DNA of 64,000 nt from Bacillota bacterium (GTDB lineage: Bacteria; Bacillota; Clostridia; Oscillospirales; Ruminococcaceae). Shown here in pieces: positions 24,372 to 32,815 of the stretch (position 1 is its first letter; every line of letters starts with the position of its first letter). Below the pieces are notes generated by a model. It ran no database searches and was not told the origin of the DNA. It was given only the letters and a program-made list of their open reading frames with translations. Location of the stretch: the NCBI GenBank assembly GCA_023433405.1, contig JAEZCT010000058.1:1-64000 (forward strand). The letters run 5' to 3'. A program made the position numbers and the translations under genes.

Positions 24372-25439
24372 TCACTTACGAGCCGGATTCTTATGCTTTA
24401 GGTTATATACAAAGGCGAGCACCTCGGCAACCGCCTGATAAAAGCTTACCGGAATCTCTTGGTCAATCTCCACCGCGTCAAACAACGCGCGTGCCAAGGG
24501 CTTGTTCTCGGTGATGTATACCTTGTTTTCCTCCGCCACCGATACGATGCGCAGCGCAACAAGATCGGCACCCTTTGCCACAACCACCGGTGCGTGGGAT
24601 TGTCCCTGAACGTAACGGATTGCAATGGCATAATGCGTCGGGTTACGAATAACGACATCAGCGGAGGGAACCTGCTGCATCATACGCCGCTGTGCCATCT
24701 GCCGCTGCTTTTCCTTTATCTGCGCCTTAATCTTCGGGTCGCCTTCCAGCTGTTTGTATTCCTCCTTGACCTCCTGTTTGGTCATGCGAAGGTTTTTTTC
24801 ATAATCCCACCACTGGTAAACGTAATCCAGCACCGATATGCCAATAAACAGTATCGCCAACGTGATAACCATGGAAACGATGCTGTCCACCATATACAGC
24901 GCGCCTTGTATCAGCTCCACCTCAAGGAGGTTTGAGAGCTCCTCCATTCGCTTCATGACCTCGCTGTAAAGCACCAGTACAATCATGGTGATTTTAACCA
25001 GTGCCTTGAGTAGTTCCACCAAGGACCGAATGGAGAACAATCGTTTAAAGCCTTCCAGTGGGTTTAAACGTGAGAACTTAAACTTAAGCGCCTCTGTTGT
25101 AAACAGAAGACGTGTCTGTGCTAATGAAAAAGCAATGGTAACCAGACAGGATATGAGCAGTAAGGGCAGCCCCGCCAGTAATACAGCAAGGACAAAATCG
25201 CGAATAACCTCAATTGCCGCGCTTTCGGTGAGCAGGGTAAGCTCACCCATCCGTCCGGTATACTTTTCTAAAAAACCGCCTAAAAACCGATAAATATAGC
25301 TGCCCAGCAGCTTTAAAGCAAAAAACATGATAAGGATAGAAAAGGCACTGACAATATCGCGGCTTTGAAAAATATTGCCCTTTTTACGTTCATCCTGCTT
25401 TCGCTTATGTGTAGCCTTTTCGGTCTTGGAACCCGCCAT
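24372..25439 (-). CDS. flhB: Flagellar export switch protein FlhB
   Basis: A 355-residue export-gate protein that switches substrates from hook to filament class. Four membrane segments lie between residues 30 and 205. The cytosolic domain contains the autocleavage site Asn266-Pro-Thr-His269 in ADVVIRNPTHYAIAIRY. The N-terminus is basic (KTEKATHKRKQDERKKG), as usual. It lies between fliR and flhA. A stand-alone homologue of its C-terminal domain is encoded at 15815. Confidence 0.95.
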   Translation of the reverse strand: MAGSKTEKATHKRKQDERKKGNIFQSRDIVSAFSILIMFFALKLLGSYIYRFLGGFLEKYTGRMGELTLLTESAAIEVIRDFVLAVLLAGLPLLLISCLVTIAFSLAQTRLLFTTEALKFKFSRLNPLEGFKRLFSIRSLVELLKALVKITMIVLVLYSEVMKRMEELSNLLEVELIQGALYMVDSIVSMVITLAILFIGISVLDYVYQWWDYEKNLRMTKQEVKEEYKQLEGDPKIKAQIKEKQRQMAQRRMMQQVPSADVVIRNPTHYAIAIRYVQGQSHAPVVVAKGADLVALRIVSVAEENKVYITENKPLARALFDAVEIDQEIPVSFYQAVAEVLAFVYNLKHKNPARK

Positions 25440-25463
25440 GTACTACCACCTGCCCCGCCGCTG

Positions 25464-26240
25464 TTAAGCGGAAGCTAAAAGCCTAAGCGCCTCGCTCATT
25501 TTAAAAAAGGACTCGTCTATTAAATATCCGAGGAATGAACCAATCGGACCGATAATTATCAAGATGACAAGAATGCCCACTAGCAATTTTATCTGAATAT
25601 TGACCACAAAAACATTGATTTGCGGAATTGCCTTCATCAGTACACCCATGCTTGCCTCGGTGATAATCTCTATGGCCATAACCGGCAGTGCAAGCTGTAG
25701 GGATAGCGCCAATATCGAAGAAAAAAGCTGGGCGATGTAGGAGCCTATTTCCAGATTAAACGTCCCCGCGCCCACTGGAATGATATTATACGAGACCATA
25801 AACATACGAATCATTGTCAAGTGACTATTCGACAAGAAAAACAAAACCATAAACATCACGTTTAAAAAGGAGCCGGAAAGCGGCATTTGCACGTTGCTGG
25901 AGGGATCGTATACTTTAGACATACTCACGCCCATCTGCATATCCATCACCTCACCAGAGATAAGGATAATTGACATATACAGCTGTAATATGAAGCCAAA
26001 GACCCAACCGATGCCCAGTTCCTTGAGGGCGATATATGCAAACTCTATGGGAGAATCAATCGACAGGCTGACGTCGGCCATGGTATTCATGAGTATTACA
26101 CTCACTGCAAGCACTAGTCCCGCTTTAATCATGGTAGGGACACTTCTGCGGGACAGGAGCGGATTAAAGAAAATCATCCCCGATATCCTGACCAGAAGCA
26201 TGATAAATACCGTATAATTCGCAAACGAGATATCGAGCAT
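25464..26240 (-). CDS. fliR: Flagellar export gate protein FliR
   Basis: A 258-residue integral membrane protein of the FliPQR export core. It is strongly hydrophobic, with about six segments. The family segment RISGMIFFNPLLSRRSVPTMIKAGL is near the N-terminus and MQMGVSMSKVYDPSSN is in the middle. Start ATG 26240 has AAGGGT nine bases upstream. It lies between fliQ and flhB, the normal order. Confidence 0.92.
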   Translation of the reverse strand: MLDISFANYTVFIMLLVRISGMIFFNPLLSRRSVPTMIKAGLVLAVSVILMNTMADVSLSIDSPIEFAYIALKELGIGWVFGFILQLYMSIILISGEVMDMQMGVSMSKVYDPSSNVQMPLSGSFLNVMFMVLFFLSNSHLTMIRMFMVSYNIIPVGAGTFNLEIGSYIAQLFSSILALSLQLALPVMAIEIITEASMGVLMKAIPQINVFVVNIQIKLLVGILVILIIIGPIGSFLGYLIDESFFKMSEALRLLASA

Positions 26241-26307
26241 CGCACTACCCTTCTTAGCCAATCGCTACCAAAGATAACCGGCTTTAAATTGTCTGGGTTG
26301 CGTTATG

Positions 26308-26571
26308 TCAGGTGCCGGCCATCATATAAAAAATCTGGTTGGTAAAATCCAGCATGGTTGTAATCATCCACGAAGCAAGAAGCAGGAGAATCGCGGCAAT
26401 CGCAAGCAGTTTTGGAACAAAGGTGAGGGTCTGCTCGTGAATCTGCGTTGCTGCCTGCAAGATAGATATGATAAAACCAACCGCAATGCTGACGATAAGA
26501 ACCGGTGCCGCCAGTTTCAGTCCGGTAAATACCGCTTGCCGAAGTATGCTGATAACATCTCCCTGATCCAT
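26308..26571 (-). CDS. fliQ: Flagellar export gate protein FliQ
   Basis: An 87-residue membrane protein with two hydrophobic helices (about 14-38 and 50-73) joined by ATQIHEQTLTFVPK, the family signature. It is a subunit of the FliPQR core. AGGAGGT precedes the ATG. It is the normal length for FliQ. Confidence 0.92.
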   Translation of the reverse strand: MDQGDVISILRQAVFTGLKLAAPVLIVSIAVGFIISILQAATQIHEQTLTFVPKLLAIAAILLLLASWMITTMLDFTNQIFYMMAGT

Positions 26572-26597
26572 TTACAGACCTCCTCTGCCTACAAAAA

Positions 26598-27410
26598 TTA
26601 AGGGGAAGCGCCCATGTTAAAACTGGATATGAGCGTCTTTACCGTCATACCCCAACCGTCTACCAGCACAAAAAGCATGAGCTTAAACGGCATGGATATT
26701 GAGGCGGGCGGAAGCATAATCATACCCATTGACATCAGGGTGCTTGAAACCACCATATCAATAACCAAAAACGGGATATAAAGCAAAAAGCCCATGGTAA
26801 AGCCGCGCTTGAGTTCACTCGTAATGAATGCAGGTATAACCACCGTCATTTCATACTCTTCGTAGCTTTCTGGAAGCTCCTGCTCCGCAGCAGTGCGGAA
26901 CAGGTTCAAATCCGTCCGGTAGGTTTGCTTTAGCATAAACTCCTTGAGAGGGACACCAGCGCGGTCCAGCGCCTCTTCTTGGGTAATAACGCCGTTGACA
27001 TAAGGGGTATAGGCAGTGCGTTCTATTTCACCAATAACCGGCGACATAATAAACAAAGACAGAAACAACGCAAGGCCTATGACTACCTGGTTTGGCGGCG
27101 TTTGCTGCAAGCCTATTGCGTTGCGCAAAAGGCTTAGTACGATAACGATGCGCGTAAAGCTCGTCATCATAATCAGGATACTGGGCATGAGCGCAAGGAA
27201 CGTGAGTAAGAATAGAATGTCCAGCGCTTCAACCCGGTCGTCCGGAGACTCCGCGCCGTTGATATTGATGGAGATTCCCGGATCCGCCGCAAATGCGGTA
27301 ACCGTTAAAAGCAGTGAAGCCAGTATTACAACTGCGATAAGTGAGACAATAAAACGGATGAGGGGCTTTTTTAACTGACCCCTGCTTTTTTGCGTATGTA
27401 ATTTACTCAT
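26598..27410 (-). CDS. fliP: Flagellar export gate protein FliP
   Basis: A 270-residue export-core protein. It has an N-terminal signal segment (about 19-41, ending TAFAADPG) and then helices, with the motifs MTSFTRIVIVLSLLRNAIGLQQTPPNQV and the late GFLLYIPFLVIDMVVSSTLMSMGMIMLPP, both diagnostic. ATG 27410 lies inside the end of fliO (eight-base overlap), indicating coupled translation. Confidence 0.94.
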   Translation of the reverse strand: MSKLHTQKSRGQLKKPLIRFIVSLIAVVILASLLLTVTAFAADPGISININGAESPDDRVEALDILFLLTFLALMPSILIMMTSFTRIVIVLSLLRNAIGLQQTPPNQVVIGLALFLSLFIMSPVIGEIERTAYTPYVNGVITQEEALDRAGVPLKEFMLKQTYRTDLNLFRTAAEQELPESYEEYEMTVVIPAFITSELKRGFTMGFLLYIPFLVIDMVVSSTLMSMGMIMLPPASISMPFKLMLFVLVDGWGMTVKTLISSFNMGASP

Positions 27411-27771
27411 GATCGCCGCCCCGATTCCCCCGCCCAAAGTTTCCGTATTTTTTTAGACTGTCCTTGAGCGCGTCACCAAACGAGACATTTTGCGGCGCGC
27501 TTATGATTTGCACCAGATCATCTTCGGAAAGCTCTCCCAGATTGGTTACGGAACCGGGTGCAACGCCAATAAGAAAAATTTTTCCGCCGAGCCGTACAAT
27601 TGCGAGGGATTTATCCTGCCCAAGGCTAAGCCGCTCAATAACCGTAAGATACCTGCCGCCAAGGGTTTGTCCGCCCATTCTTTTACCCAGCCATTTGGTT
27701 GAGTAAAAGGCGAGTATGACAATACCGATTACCATTAAAATCGCGCCGGCTACCTGAAGGAAATCATCCAA
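27403..27771 (-). CDS. fliO: Flagellar export assembly protein FliO
   Basis: A 122-residue FliO/FliZ family protein that helps assemble FliP. One N-terminal membrane helix (about 6-27) is followed by a small beta domain: RYLTVIERLSLGQDKSLAIVRLGGKIFLIGVAPGSVTNLGEL. The start is TTG, preceded by AGGGGGAG. It lies between cheY and fliP and overlaps fliP. Confidence 0.88.
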   Translation of the reverse strand: MDDFLQVAGAILMVIGIVILAFYSTKWLGKRMGGQTLGGRYLTVIERLSLGQDKSLAIVRLGGKIFLIGVAPGSVTNLGELSEDDLVQIISAPQNVSFGDALKDSLKKYGNFGRGNRGGDHE

Positions 27772-27819
27772 AAGTGCTCCCCCTTAACCATGCGTCCCCA
27801 GAAAACACCTAGCAAACGC

Positions 27820-28182
27820 TTAGCCCAGAATATTCTTAACTGTCTGGATAATTCTGTCGGGTTTAAACGGTTTTACGATAAAGTCGAGCGCGCCCATCTT
27901 GATGGCGTCAACCACCATGGATTCCTGACCCATTGCGGAGCACATAACAACACGCGCGCCGCCGTCCATACCCTTAATGCGCTTAAGAGCCTCAATGCCA
28001 TCCATATTAGGCATGGTGATGTCAAGAATCACAAGATCGTGACGACCGGACTGATATGCGTTGACAGCAATCTCACCGTCACCCGCTTCCTCAATTTCGG
28101 TATACCCGTTCTTATTGAGTACATCCTTAATCATCAGCCTCATAAATGCCGCATCGTCTACCACCAGTATTTTCTTTCCCAT
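27820..28182 (-). CDS. cheY: Chemotaxis response regulator CheY
   Basis: A 120-residue stand-alone receiver domain. It has the acidic pair in ILVVDDAAFMR, the phosphoacceptor Asp in LVILDITMPNMDG, Ser in VVMCSAMGQ and Lys in FIVKPFKPDRI. ATG 28182 follows GGCGGTG; a TTG at 28197 is the longer alternative. As in other Firmicutes it is encoded inside the motor/export operon, between fliY and fliO, and not beside cheA. Confidence 0.92.
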   Translation of the reverse strand: MGKKILVVDDAAFMRLMIKDVLNKNGYTEIEEAGDGEIAVNAYQSGRHDLVILDITMPNMDGIEALKRIKGMDGGARVVMCSAMGQESMVVDAIKMGALDFIVKPFKPDRIIQTVKNILG

Positions 28183-28199
28183 TTCAAGCACCGCCAATC

Positions 28200-29453
28200 T
28201 TAAGATATACCGTTTAGAAAATCGGTATTTTTGAGTATTTCTGTTATTCTTACGCCAAAGTTATCTTCAACAACAACCACATCGCCTCGTGCGACCAGTT
28301 GCCCGTTGACAATAATATCCACCGGGGCACCCGCCTGCTTCTCAAGCTCTATCACCATCCCCTGGCTGAACTCAAGAATATCCTTAATCTTTTTTCTGGT
28401 CTTGCCAATTTCGACCGAAACCTGCAGGGGTACCTGCATAATCAGGTCGAGATTGGTGTGGGGTCCGTCAGAAGAAGAATGCCCGAGATTTGAAAAGCTT
28501 TGAAAGTTCGCACCGTGTACGTCCACTGGTTGTTTAAACACCCCCGTTTGCTCATATCCGTATGGCGGTTGAGCAGGATAAGGCTGACCGAACCCGTACC
28601 CAGGCTGCGGAGCCGCCGAGTAGGAAAAGCCCTGCTGTTGAGGATGGGGAGGCATTTGCATGTTTTGAGCCGGCTGCTGCATATTGTGTGCCGGCTGCGG
28701 GGTCATCGGCGGTCTTGCCCCAGCATCGAACATTGGCTCGTCGTAAACCTTGGCGAGCAGTTCCTCTGTAGACTGAGACAGCTCGGGAATCTCATCGGGT
28801 ATATCAAAATCCGATTCTCCAAACCTACGGGACTGGGAGATGATCTCCTTAGCAAGATCCATCTTCATAATACTCAGGAACTTGCTTTGGGTGATTTCCT
28901 CAATGGTCAGGTCAAACTGAATGACCACAACAACCTCTTCCACATCCTCGGAGATATTCTTTTTTATCTGCGCCGAGTCAAGGATGTTTGCGACAGGCGT
29001 GGAGATGTTGATGCTGCGCCCTAAAAAGTTTGAAAGTGCCGTGGCGGAGGAACCCATCATCTGGTTCATAACCTCGCAGGCCGCGCTGATACTGATTTCG
29101 TCAAACACAAAATCGGGATCGGGGGTTGGCGTGCGCCCCATAAGCTGGTCGAGTATCAGCTTCACGTCGGACTGCCGGAGGATCATGATGTTTGAGCCGG
29201 TAATGCCCGTTACATAGGTAATCTCCACGCACATTGCCGGTTCCATCGTAGCATACTCAACGTCTTTAACCTTGCTGACATGGACATTAGGCGTAGTAAT
29301 TAGTACCTTCTTGTTGAGCAGGGAAGAAACCGCGGTTGCAGCGCTTCCCATGCTGATGTTTAAAATCTCTCCGATAACATCTATCTCAAAACCAGAAAGT
29401 ACCTCCATACCTCCTTGTAAACCGGACGGGTTTTTTTCAATGTCAGGACTCAT
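28200..29453 (-). CDS. fliY: Flagellar motor switch phosphatase FliY
   Basis: A 417-residue switch protein that joins a CheC-like phosphatase to a FliN-type switch domain. The CheC part (about residues 20-215) has two active-site segments, IGEILNISMGSAATAVSSL and CEVMNQMMGSSATALSNFL. A low-complexity linker rich in Pro, Gln, Gly and Tyr (about 245-325) follows. The C-terminal SpoA domain has LDLIMQVPLQVSVEIGKTRKKIKDIL and DIIVNGQLVARGDVVVVEDNFGVRI. It acts at the C ring and removes phosphate from CheY-P. It is encoded 15 bases after fliM. Confidence 0.93.
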   Translation of the reverse strand: MSPDIEKNPSGLQGGMEVLSGFEIDVIGEILNISMGSAATAVSSLLNKKVLITTPNVHVSKVKDVEYATMEPAMCVEITYVTGITGSNIMILRQSDVKLILDQLMGRTPTPDPDFVFDEISISAACEVMNQMMGSSATALSNFLGRSINISTPVANILDSAQIKKNISEDVEEVVVVIQFDLTIEEITQSKFLSIMKMDLAKEIISQSRRFGESDFDIPDEIPELSQSTEELLAKVYDEPMFDAGARPPMTPQPAHNMQQPAQNMQMPPHPQQQGFSYSAAPQPGYGFGQPYPAQPPYGYEQTGVFKQPVDVHGANFQSFSNLGHSSSDGPHTNLDLIMQVPLQVSVEIGKTRKKIKDILEFSQGMVIELEKQAGAPVDIIVNGQLVARGDVVVVEDNFGVRITEILKNTDFLNGIS

Positions 29454-29468
29454 ATGAAAACCCCATTT

Positions 29469-30461
29469 CTAAAGAATTTCGCTGATTTGAACAGCCTTTC
29501 TCTTTTTGTAGTTGCCCATTTTCCCGCGAAACCAGATTTTTTGACCGACCTTGACGTCAATCACATCCGTAACGGATTTTTCGAGCAGAAGTACGTCGTT
29601 AATCTGTAGGTTGAGCATATCACTGAGCGTTACCTCCATCTCGCCCAGCACAGCAGTTAACTCAAGATTGGAATCCTTTACGGAATTAAAAATAAGGTCT
29701 CTGCGCTCGTTCTCTCTGATTTCGTCAAGCTTCTTGTCGCTCTTTATCGAGCGGGCATTCATCTTCTTAATGATTTCATCGAGATTAAGCGCGGGAATAC
29801 AGATGCTCATATTACCGGTCATGCCCTTCATGTTGATATCTATGACGGTAATAAGCACGATATCGTCGGGAGAAAAGGTCTGCATCAATCTGGCGTTGGT
29901 TTCGATTCCTACGATTTGGGGGTCCATATCAGCGTAATTCTTCCAAGCGTCCTTAAACAATTTTACCATGTTCTTAAGGACATTTTCAATAAGAGACAGC
30001 TCAATTTCGGTAAAATCCCTATCAATACTTGCAGATTCACCGTTTCCGCCAAGTAATTTGTCGATAATGGAAAATACTGTGTTCCGAGATATCTCTATCA
30101 GAATCGTTGTATCCGGTATCGCAGTGTCGGTAACGTTCAGATCCACAATGGCCATCAATACCATGTCCGGCAAGGCGTTATTAAACTCATGATAGCGCTG
30201 TTCCTCCAGCTGTGCTACGCTAAGCTGACAGAACATTCTGAGTATGCCGGTCAGATATGACGACAGGCTGCGAGAAAAGTTGCTGTGAATACTATCAAGC
30301 TTTTTGAGCTGCTCCTTCGTAAACTTTTTAGGGCTACGAAAGTCGTATTCCTTTACCTTTTTCCCAGCAGCCTTCTCGTCCATCTCGTTCAAATCCAGCT
30401 CACCGGTATGTAAACCCTTTAGCAGCTCATCTATCTGTTGCTGCGACAAAATATCCGGCAT
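29469..30461 (-). CDS. fliM: Flagellar motor switch protein FliM
   Basis: A 330-residue C-ring protein. The N-terminal CheY-binding peptide is ILSQQQIDELL. The CheC-like middle domain includes the conserved DFRSPKKFTKEQLKKLDSIHSNFSRSLSSYL. The C-terminal SpoA domain (about 250-330) ends with VGQKIWFRGKMGNYKKRKAVQI. AAAGGAGAG precedes the ATG. It follows motB after 143 bases in which no fliL is found. Confidence 0.94.
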   Translation of the reverse strand: MPDILSQQQIDELLKGLHTGELDLNEMDEKAAGKKVKEYDFRSPKKFTKEQLKKLDSIHSNFSRSLSSYLTGILRMFCQLSVAQLEEQRYHEFNNALPDMVLMAIVDLNVTDTAIPDTTILIEISRNTVFSIIDKLLGGNGESASIDRDFTEIELSLIENVLKNMVKLFKDAWKNYADMDPQIVGIETNARLMQTFSPDDIVLITVIDINMKGMTGNMSICIPALNLDEIIKKMNARSIKSDKKLDEIRENERRDLIFNSVKDSNLELTAVLGEMEVTLSDMLNLQINDVLLLEKSVTDVIDVKVGQKIWFRGKMGNYKKRKAVQISEIL

Positions 30462-30604
30462 GTTGAGGGCTCTCCTTTACCACGGCTTTATGTACGAACT
30501 TCTATAAAAGTAAAACTACCATTTAAAATTTTACAAGCGCACGAGAATCTGCGGGACCGGCGATAACGCTTGCAGTCATTTAAAAACACAGTTTGACTAA
30601 TCTA

Positions 30605-31444
30605 TTAGGGGATATACGTTTGGTCAAAAACGTATTTTTCCTGACCGAAGAATATGGACACTAATTCTTTGAGGCTTTCGTGATTATCGATGTTAATGTC
30701 CTTTTCAACAATCAAAATCTCTACTCTGCGGTTCTTTTTGCGCCCTTCGGGCGTGGCGTTATCCGCAATGGGCCGATATTTTCCATAGCCCAGCGAGCTT
30801 AACAGCTCGGGAGCAATAGTAATTTCGTCCTGAAAGTATTTAAGCACCGCGTAAGCTCGGTCGGAGGAAAGCTTCCAGTCGTCAACCCTGTAATTTGCGT
30901 CCTCAAGAACAGTGGCGGTATGTCCCTCAATACGGATGACACCGATGGATTCTTCGGCAAGCTTAATCCATTCGCCGATATCAAGCAGGATATCCCTGCC
31001 CTCCTGTCGGAGGATTGCGCTGTCAGGGTTAAAGAATACATTGTCAGTAAAGCGGATGAACACATAGTTTTTGCCGTGCTGTACCTCAATGCTTTCCCTT
31101 AAATCATCGGGCTGCGTCTCCACATAATTTTTCAGCAGCTCGTAGAGCATTTCCACATCAATGGGCTGGTCGTACTGCTTTGCGGCATCCGCATCCCCAA
31201 TGCCTGTGCCCGTGCTACCGACCTGCCCGTCACCCTCCACCGTTAAATCGGGTGCCAAAACAATCTGCTGCGTGCTGACACCGATATTCGAGAGCGCGGA
31301 GATTAGGAATTCCACTTTTTCTTCACTGATGGTTGACATGGAGAAAAGCAAAACGAAAAAGGTTAACAGCAGCGTTACCATATCCGCGTAGGTATTAAGC
31401 CATTCGTTGCCGCTTCCTTCGCTTTCCCTCTTTTTTCGTGCCAT
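30605..31444 (-). CDS. motB: Flagellar motor stator protein MotB
   Basis: A 279-residue stator subunit that anchors to peptidoglycan. A single membrane helix (about 18-40) carries the ion-binding Asp21 in NTYADMVTLLLTFFVLLFSM. The OmpA-like domain (about 125-262) shows VIRIEGHTATV, DWKLSSDRAYAVLKYF and GRKKNRRVEILI. H+ or Na+ use cannot be decided from the sequence. The ATG is about 13 bases after GGAAAGGCATGGTC, a leader also found before flbD. It follows motA after 74 bases. Confidence 0.94.
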   Translation of the reverse strand: MARKKRESEGSGNEWLNTYADMVTLLLTFFVLLFSMSTISEEKVEFLISALSNIGVSTQQIVLAPDLTVEGDGQVGSTGTGIGDADAAKQYDQPIDVEMLYELLKNYVETQPDDLRESIEVQHGKNYVFIRFTDNVFFNPDSAILRQEGRDILLDIGEWIKLAEESIGVIRIEGHTATVLEDANYRVDDWKLSSDRAYAVLKYFQDEITIAPELLSSLGYGKYRPIADNATPEGRKKNRRVEILIVEKDINIDNHESLKELVSIFFGQEKYVFDQTYIP

Positions 31445-31518
31445 TTTTTAAGACCATGCCTTTCCGGTTCTATCATAATAAAAACCAAGTATCAAGGTCA
31501 TACAGCTACCCAAAAGTC

Positions 31519-32403
31519 CTATCTTCTTGCCTTTTCGGGCCTTTTGCCGGACTCGGGTCTATTTTTTTCATCAGAGCCACCCTCCGCAGATTCCTTTGCG
31601 GCTTTGGCTACAAAACTGCTGGGAAGCAGACGGAACAATTTTTCGGATATAAAGCGGGGGTTTTCACCCGCCTGTATCGCCTGTATGCCTTCTGAGATAA
31701 TCAGCTTGGAAAGGTATTCTTCTTCATGGCGAACCTTCAGCTTGGCTGAAATGGGGTAGAAAATAACATTAGCGAGCATGGAGCCGTAAAAGGTAGTAAT
31801 CAACGCCTTTGACATGCCGCTGCCCAGTGCATTCGGGTCGTCCATCTTTTTGAGCATCAAAATTAAACCAATTAGTGTTCCGATCATACCAAAGGCAGGG
31901 GCATATGCCGCACCCTTATCGTAAAAAGCGCGATCCTGTGCATGGCGTTCATCCAGAAAATCCAGCTCCGCCTCCAGTAGCGTCTTCACCTTTTCAGGAT
32001 CGATGGCATCGACCACCATCATGGTGCCGTTTTTCAGGTAATCATCATCCCCGTCGTTTAGCTCATCCTCCAAAGCAAGCAAACCGCGGGAACGTGCAGA
32101 CTTTGCAAGCTCCACTACGCGGTTAATCTGATCTATGGGGTTGTAGTGCGTCGGGAAAAAGATAATCTTGAGATGCTTAAGTATTTTGGAAAAAGCTTTG
32201 CCAGGGAAGGAAATCATGAGAGTTGCAAAGGTGCCGCCCACGGTAATTGCTAGGCTTGCATAGTCTACAAAGGTAAGTATGTTGCCCCATTGCAGCAATT
32301 GATCCCATACTATCGGCTGACCTGCCTCAGGGTTGACAAATACAATTCCGAACAATACCAAAGCAAAAGCGAGTACCGCACCGATTATCGACATCAGATC
32401 CAT
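31519..32403 (-). CDS. motA: Flagellar motor stator protein MotA
   Basis: A 294-residue ion-channel subunit with four membrane segments (near 5-25, 32-58, 165-190 and 200-225). The cytoplasmic loop between the second and third carries the charged rotor-facing region (LAKSARSRGLLALEDEL). The late segment YAPAFGMIGTLIGLILMLKKM is a family signature. The C-terminal tail is rich in Lys, Glu and Arg. AAAGGATGAT precedes the ATG. It lies between flbD and motB. Confidence 0.94.
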   Translation of the reverse strand: MDLMSIIGAVLAFALVLFGIVFVNPEAGQPIVWDQLLQWGNILTFVDYASLAITVGGTFATLMISFPGKAFSKILKHLKIIFFPTHYNPIDQINRVVELAKSARSRGLLALEDELNDGDDDYLKNGTMMVVDAIDPEKVKTLLEAELDFLDERHAQDRAFYDKGAAYAPAFGMIGTLIGLILMLKKMDDPNALGSGMSKALITTFYGSMLANVIFYPISAKLKVRHEEEYLSKLIISEGIQAIQAGENPRFISEKLFRLLPSSFVAKAAKESAEGGSDEKNRPESGKRPEKARR

Positions 32404-32445
32404 AATGACATCATCCTTTATCGTTTGTCGTCGTTATAGTAAAGA

Positions 32446-32646
32446 CTAATTGAACTTGCCAAATATCTTACGCTTGTAAGCGATTACCTTCTCAATTATC
32501 TCACTGGGGGATTCACCCACGATTAAGATTCTGCCGTTTAGCAGCTTAATGGTGGTGTCAGGGGTTTCTTCAATGGTCTCAATGAGATCACAATTGAGGT
32601 AAAACTCCTTGGATTCTTTTTTTGCAACCTTTGTTAGCTTAATCAT
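32446..32646 (-). CDS. flbD: Flagellar protein FlbD (SwrD-like)
   Basis: A 66-residue protein that matches the small FlbD/SwrD family: MIKLTKVAKKESKEFYLNCDLIETIEETPDTTIKLLNGRILIVGES. In Bacillus SwrD raises stator power, which fits its position directly before motA and motB. I start at ATG 32646; an in-frame ATG at 32658 lies only one base after GGAAAGG and seems too close. A terminator-like hairpin precedes it, after flgE. Confidence 0.82.
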   Translation of the reverse strand: MIKLTKVAKKESKEFYLNCDLIETIEETPDTTIKLLNGRILIVGESPSEIIEKVIAYKRKIFGKFN

Positions 32647-32766
32647 ATTTATGACCATGCCTTTCCGGTCATTGTGCTTCAAAAAGGCACAATACGCCAT
32701 AAAGATAGTGGTTGTTGAGGACTTTTTACAAATAAAATTGATCGTAACAGGTGTAAAAATAATGAA

Positions 32767-32807
32767 TTAGGTTAATAAGGGGAAGCAATCCCCCCTTATT
32801 AACCTAA
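32767..32807 (-). terminator. Hairpin between flgE and flbD
   Basis: A perfect 16-bp stem (TTAGGTTAATAAGGGG with its complement) and a nine-base loop, just after the flgE stop. On the minus strand it is followed by TTCATTATTTTT, a weak U-rich run. It may lower expression of the motor genes relative to the hook gene. Confidence 0.65.
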
Positions 32808-32815
32808 CTATTCGG

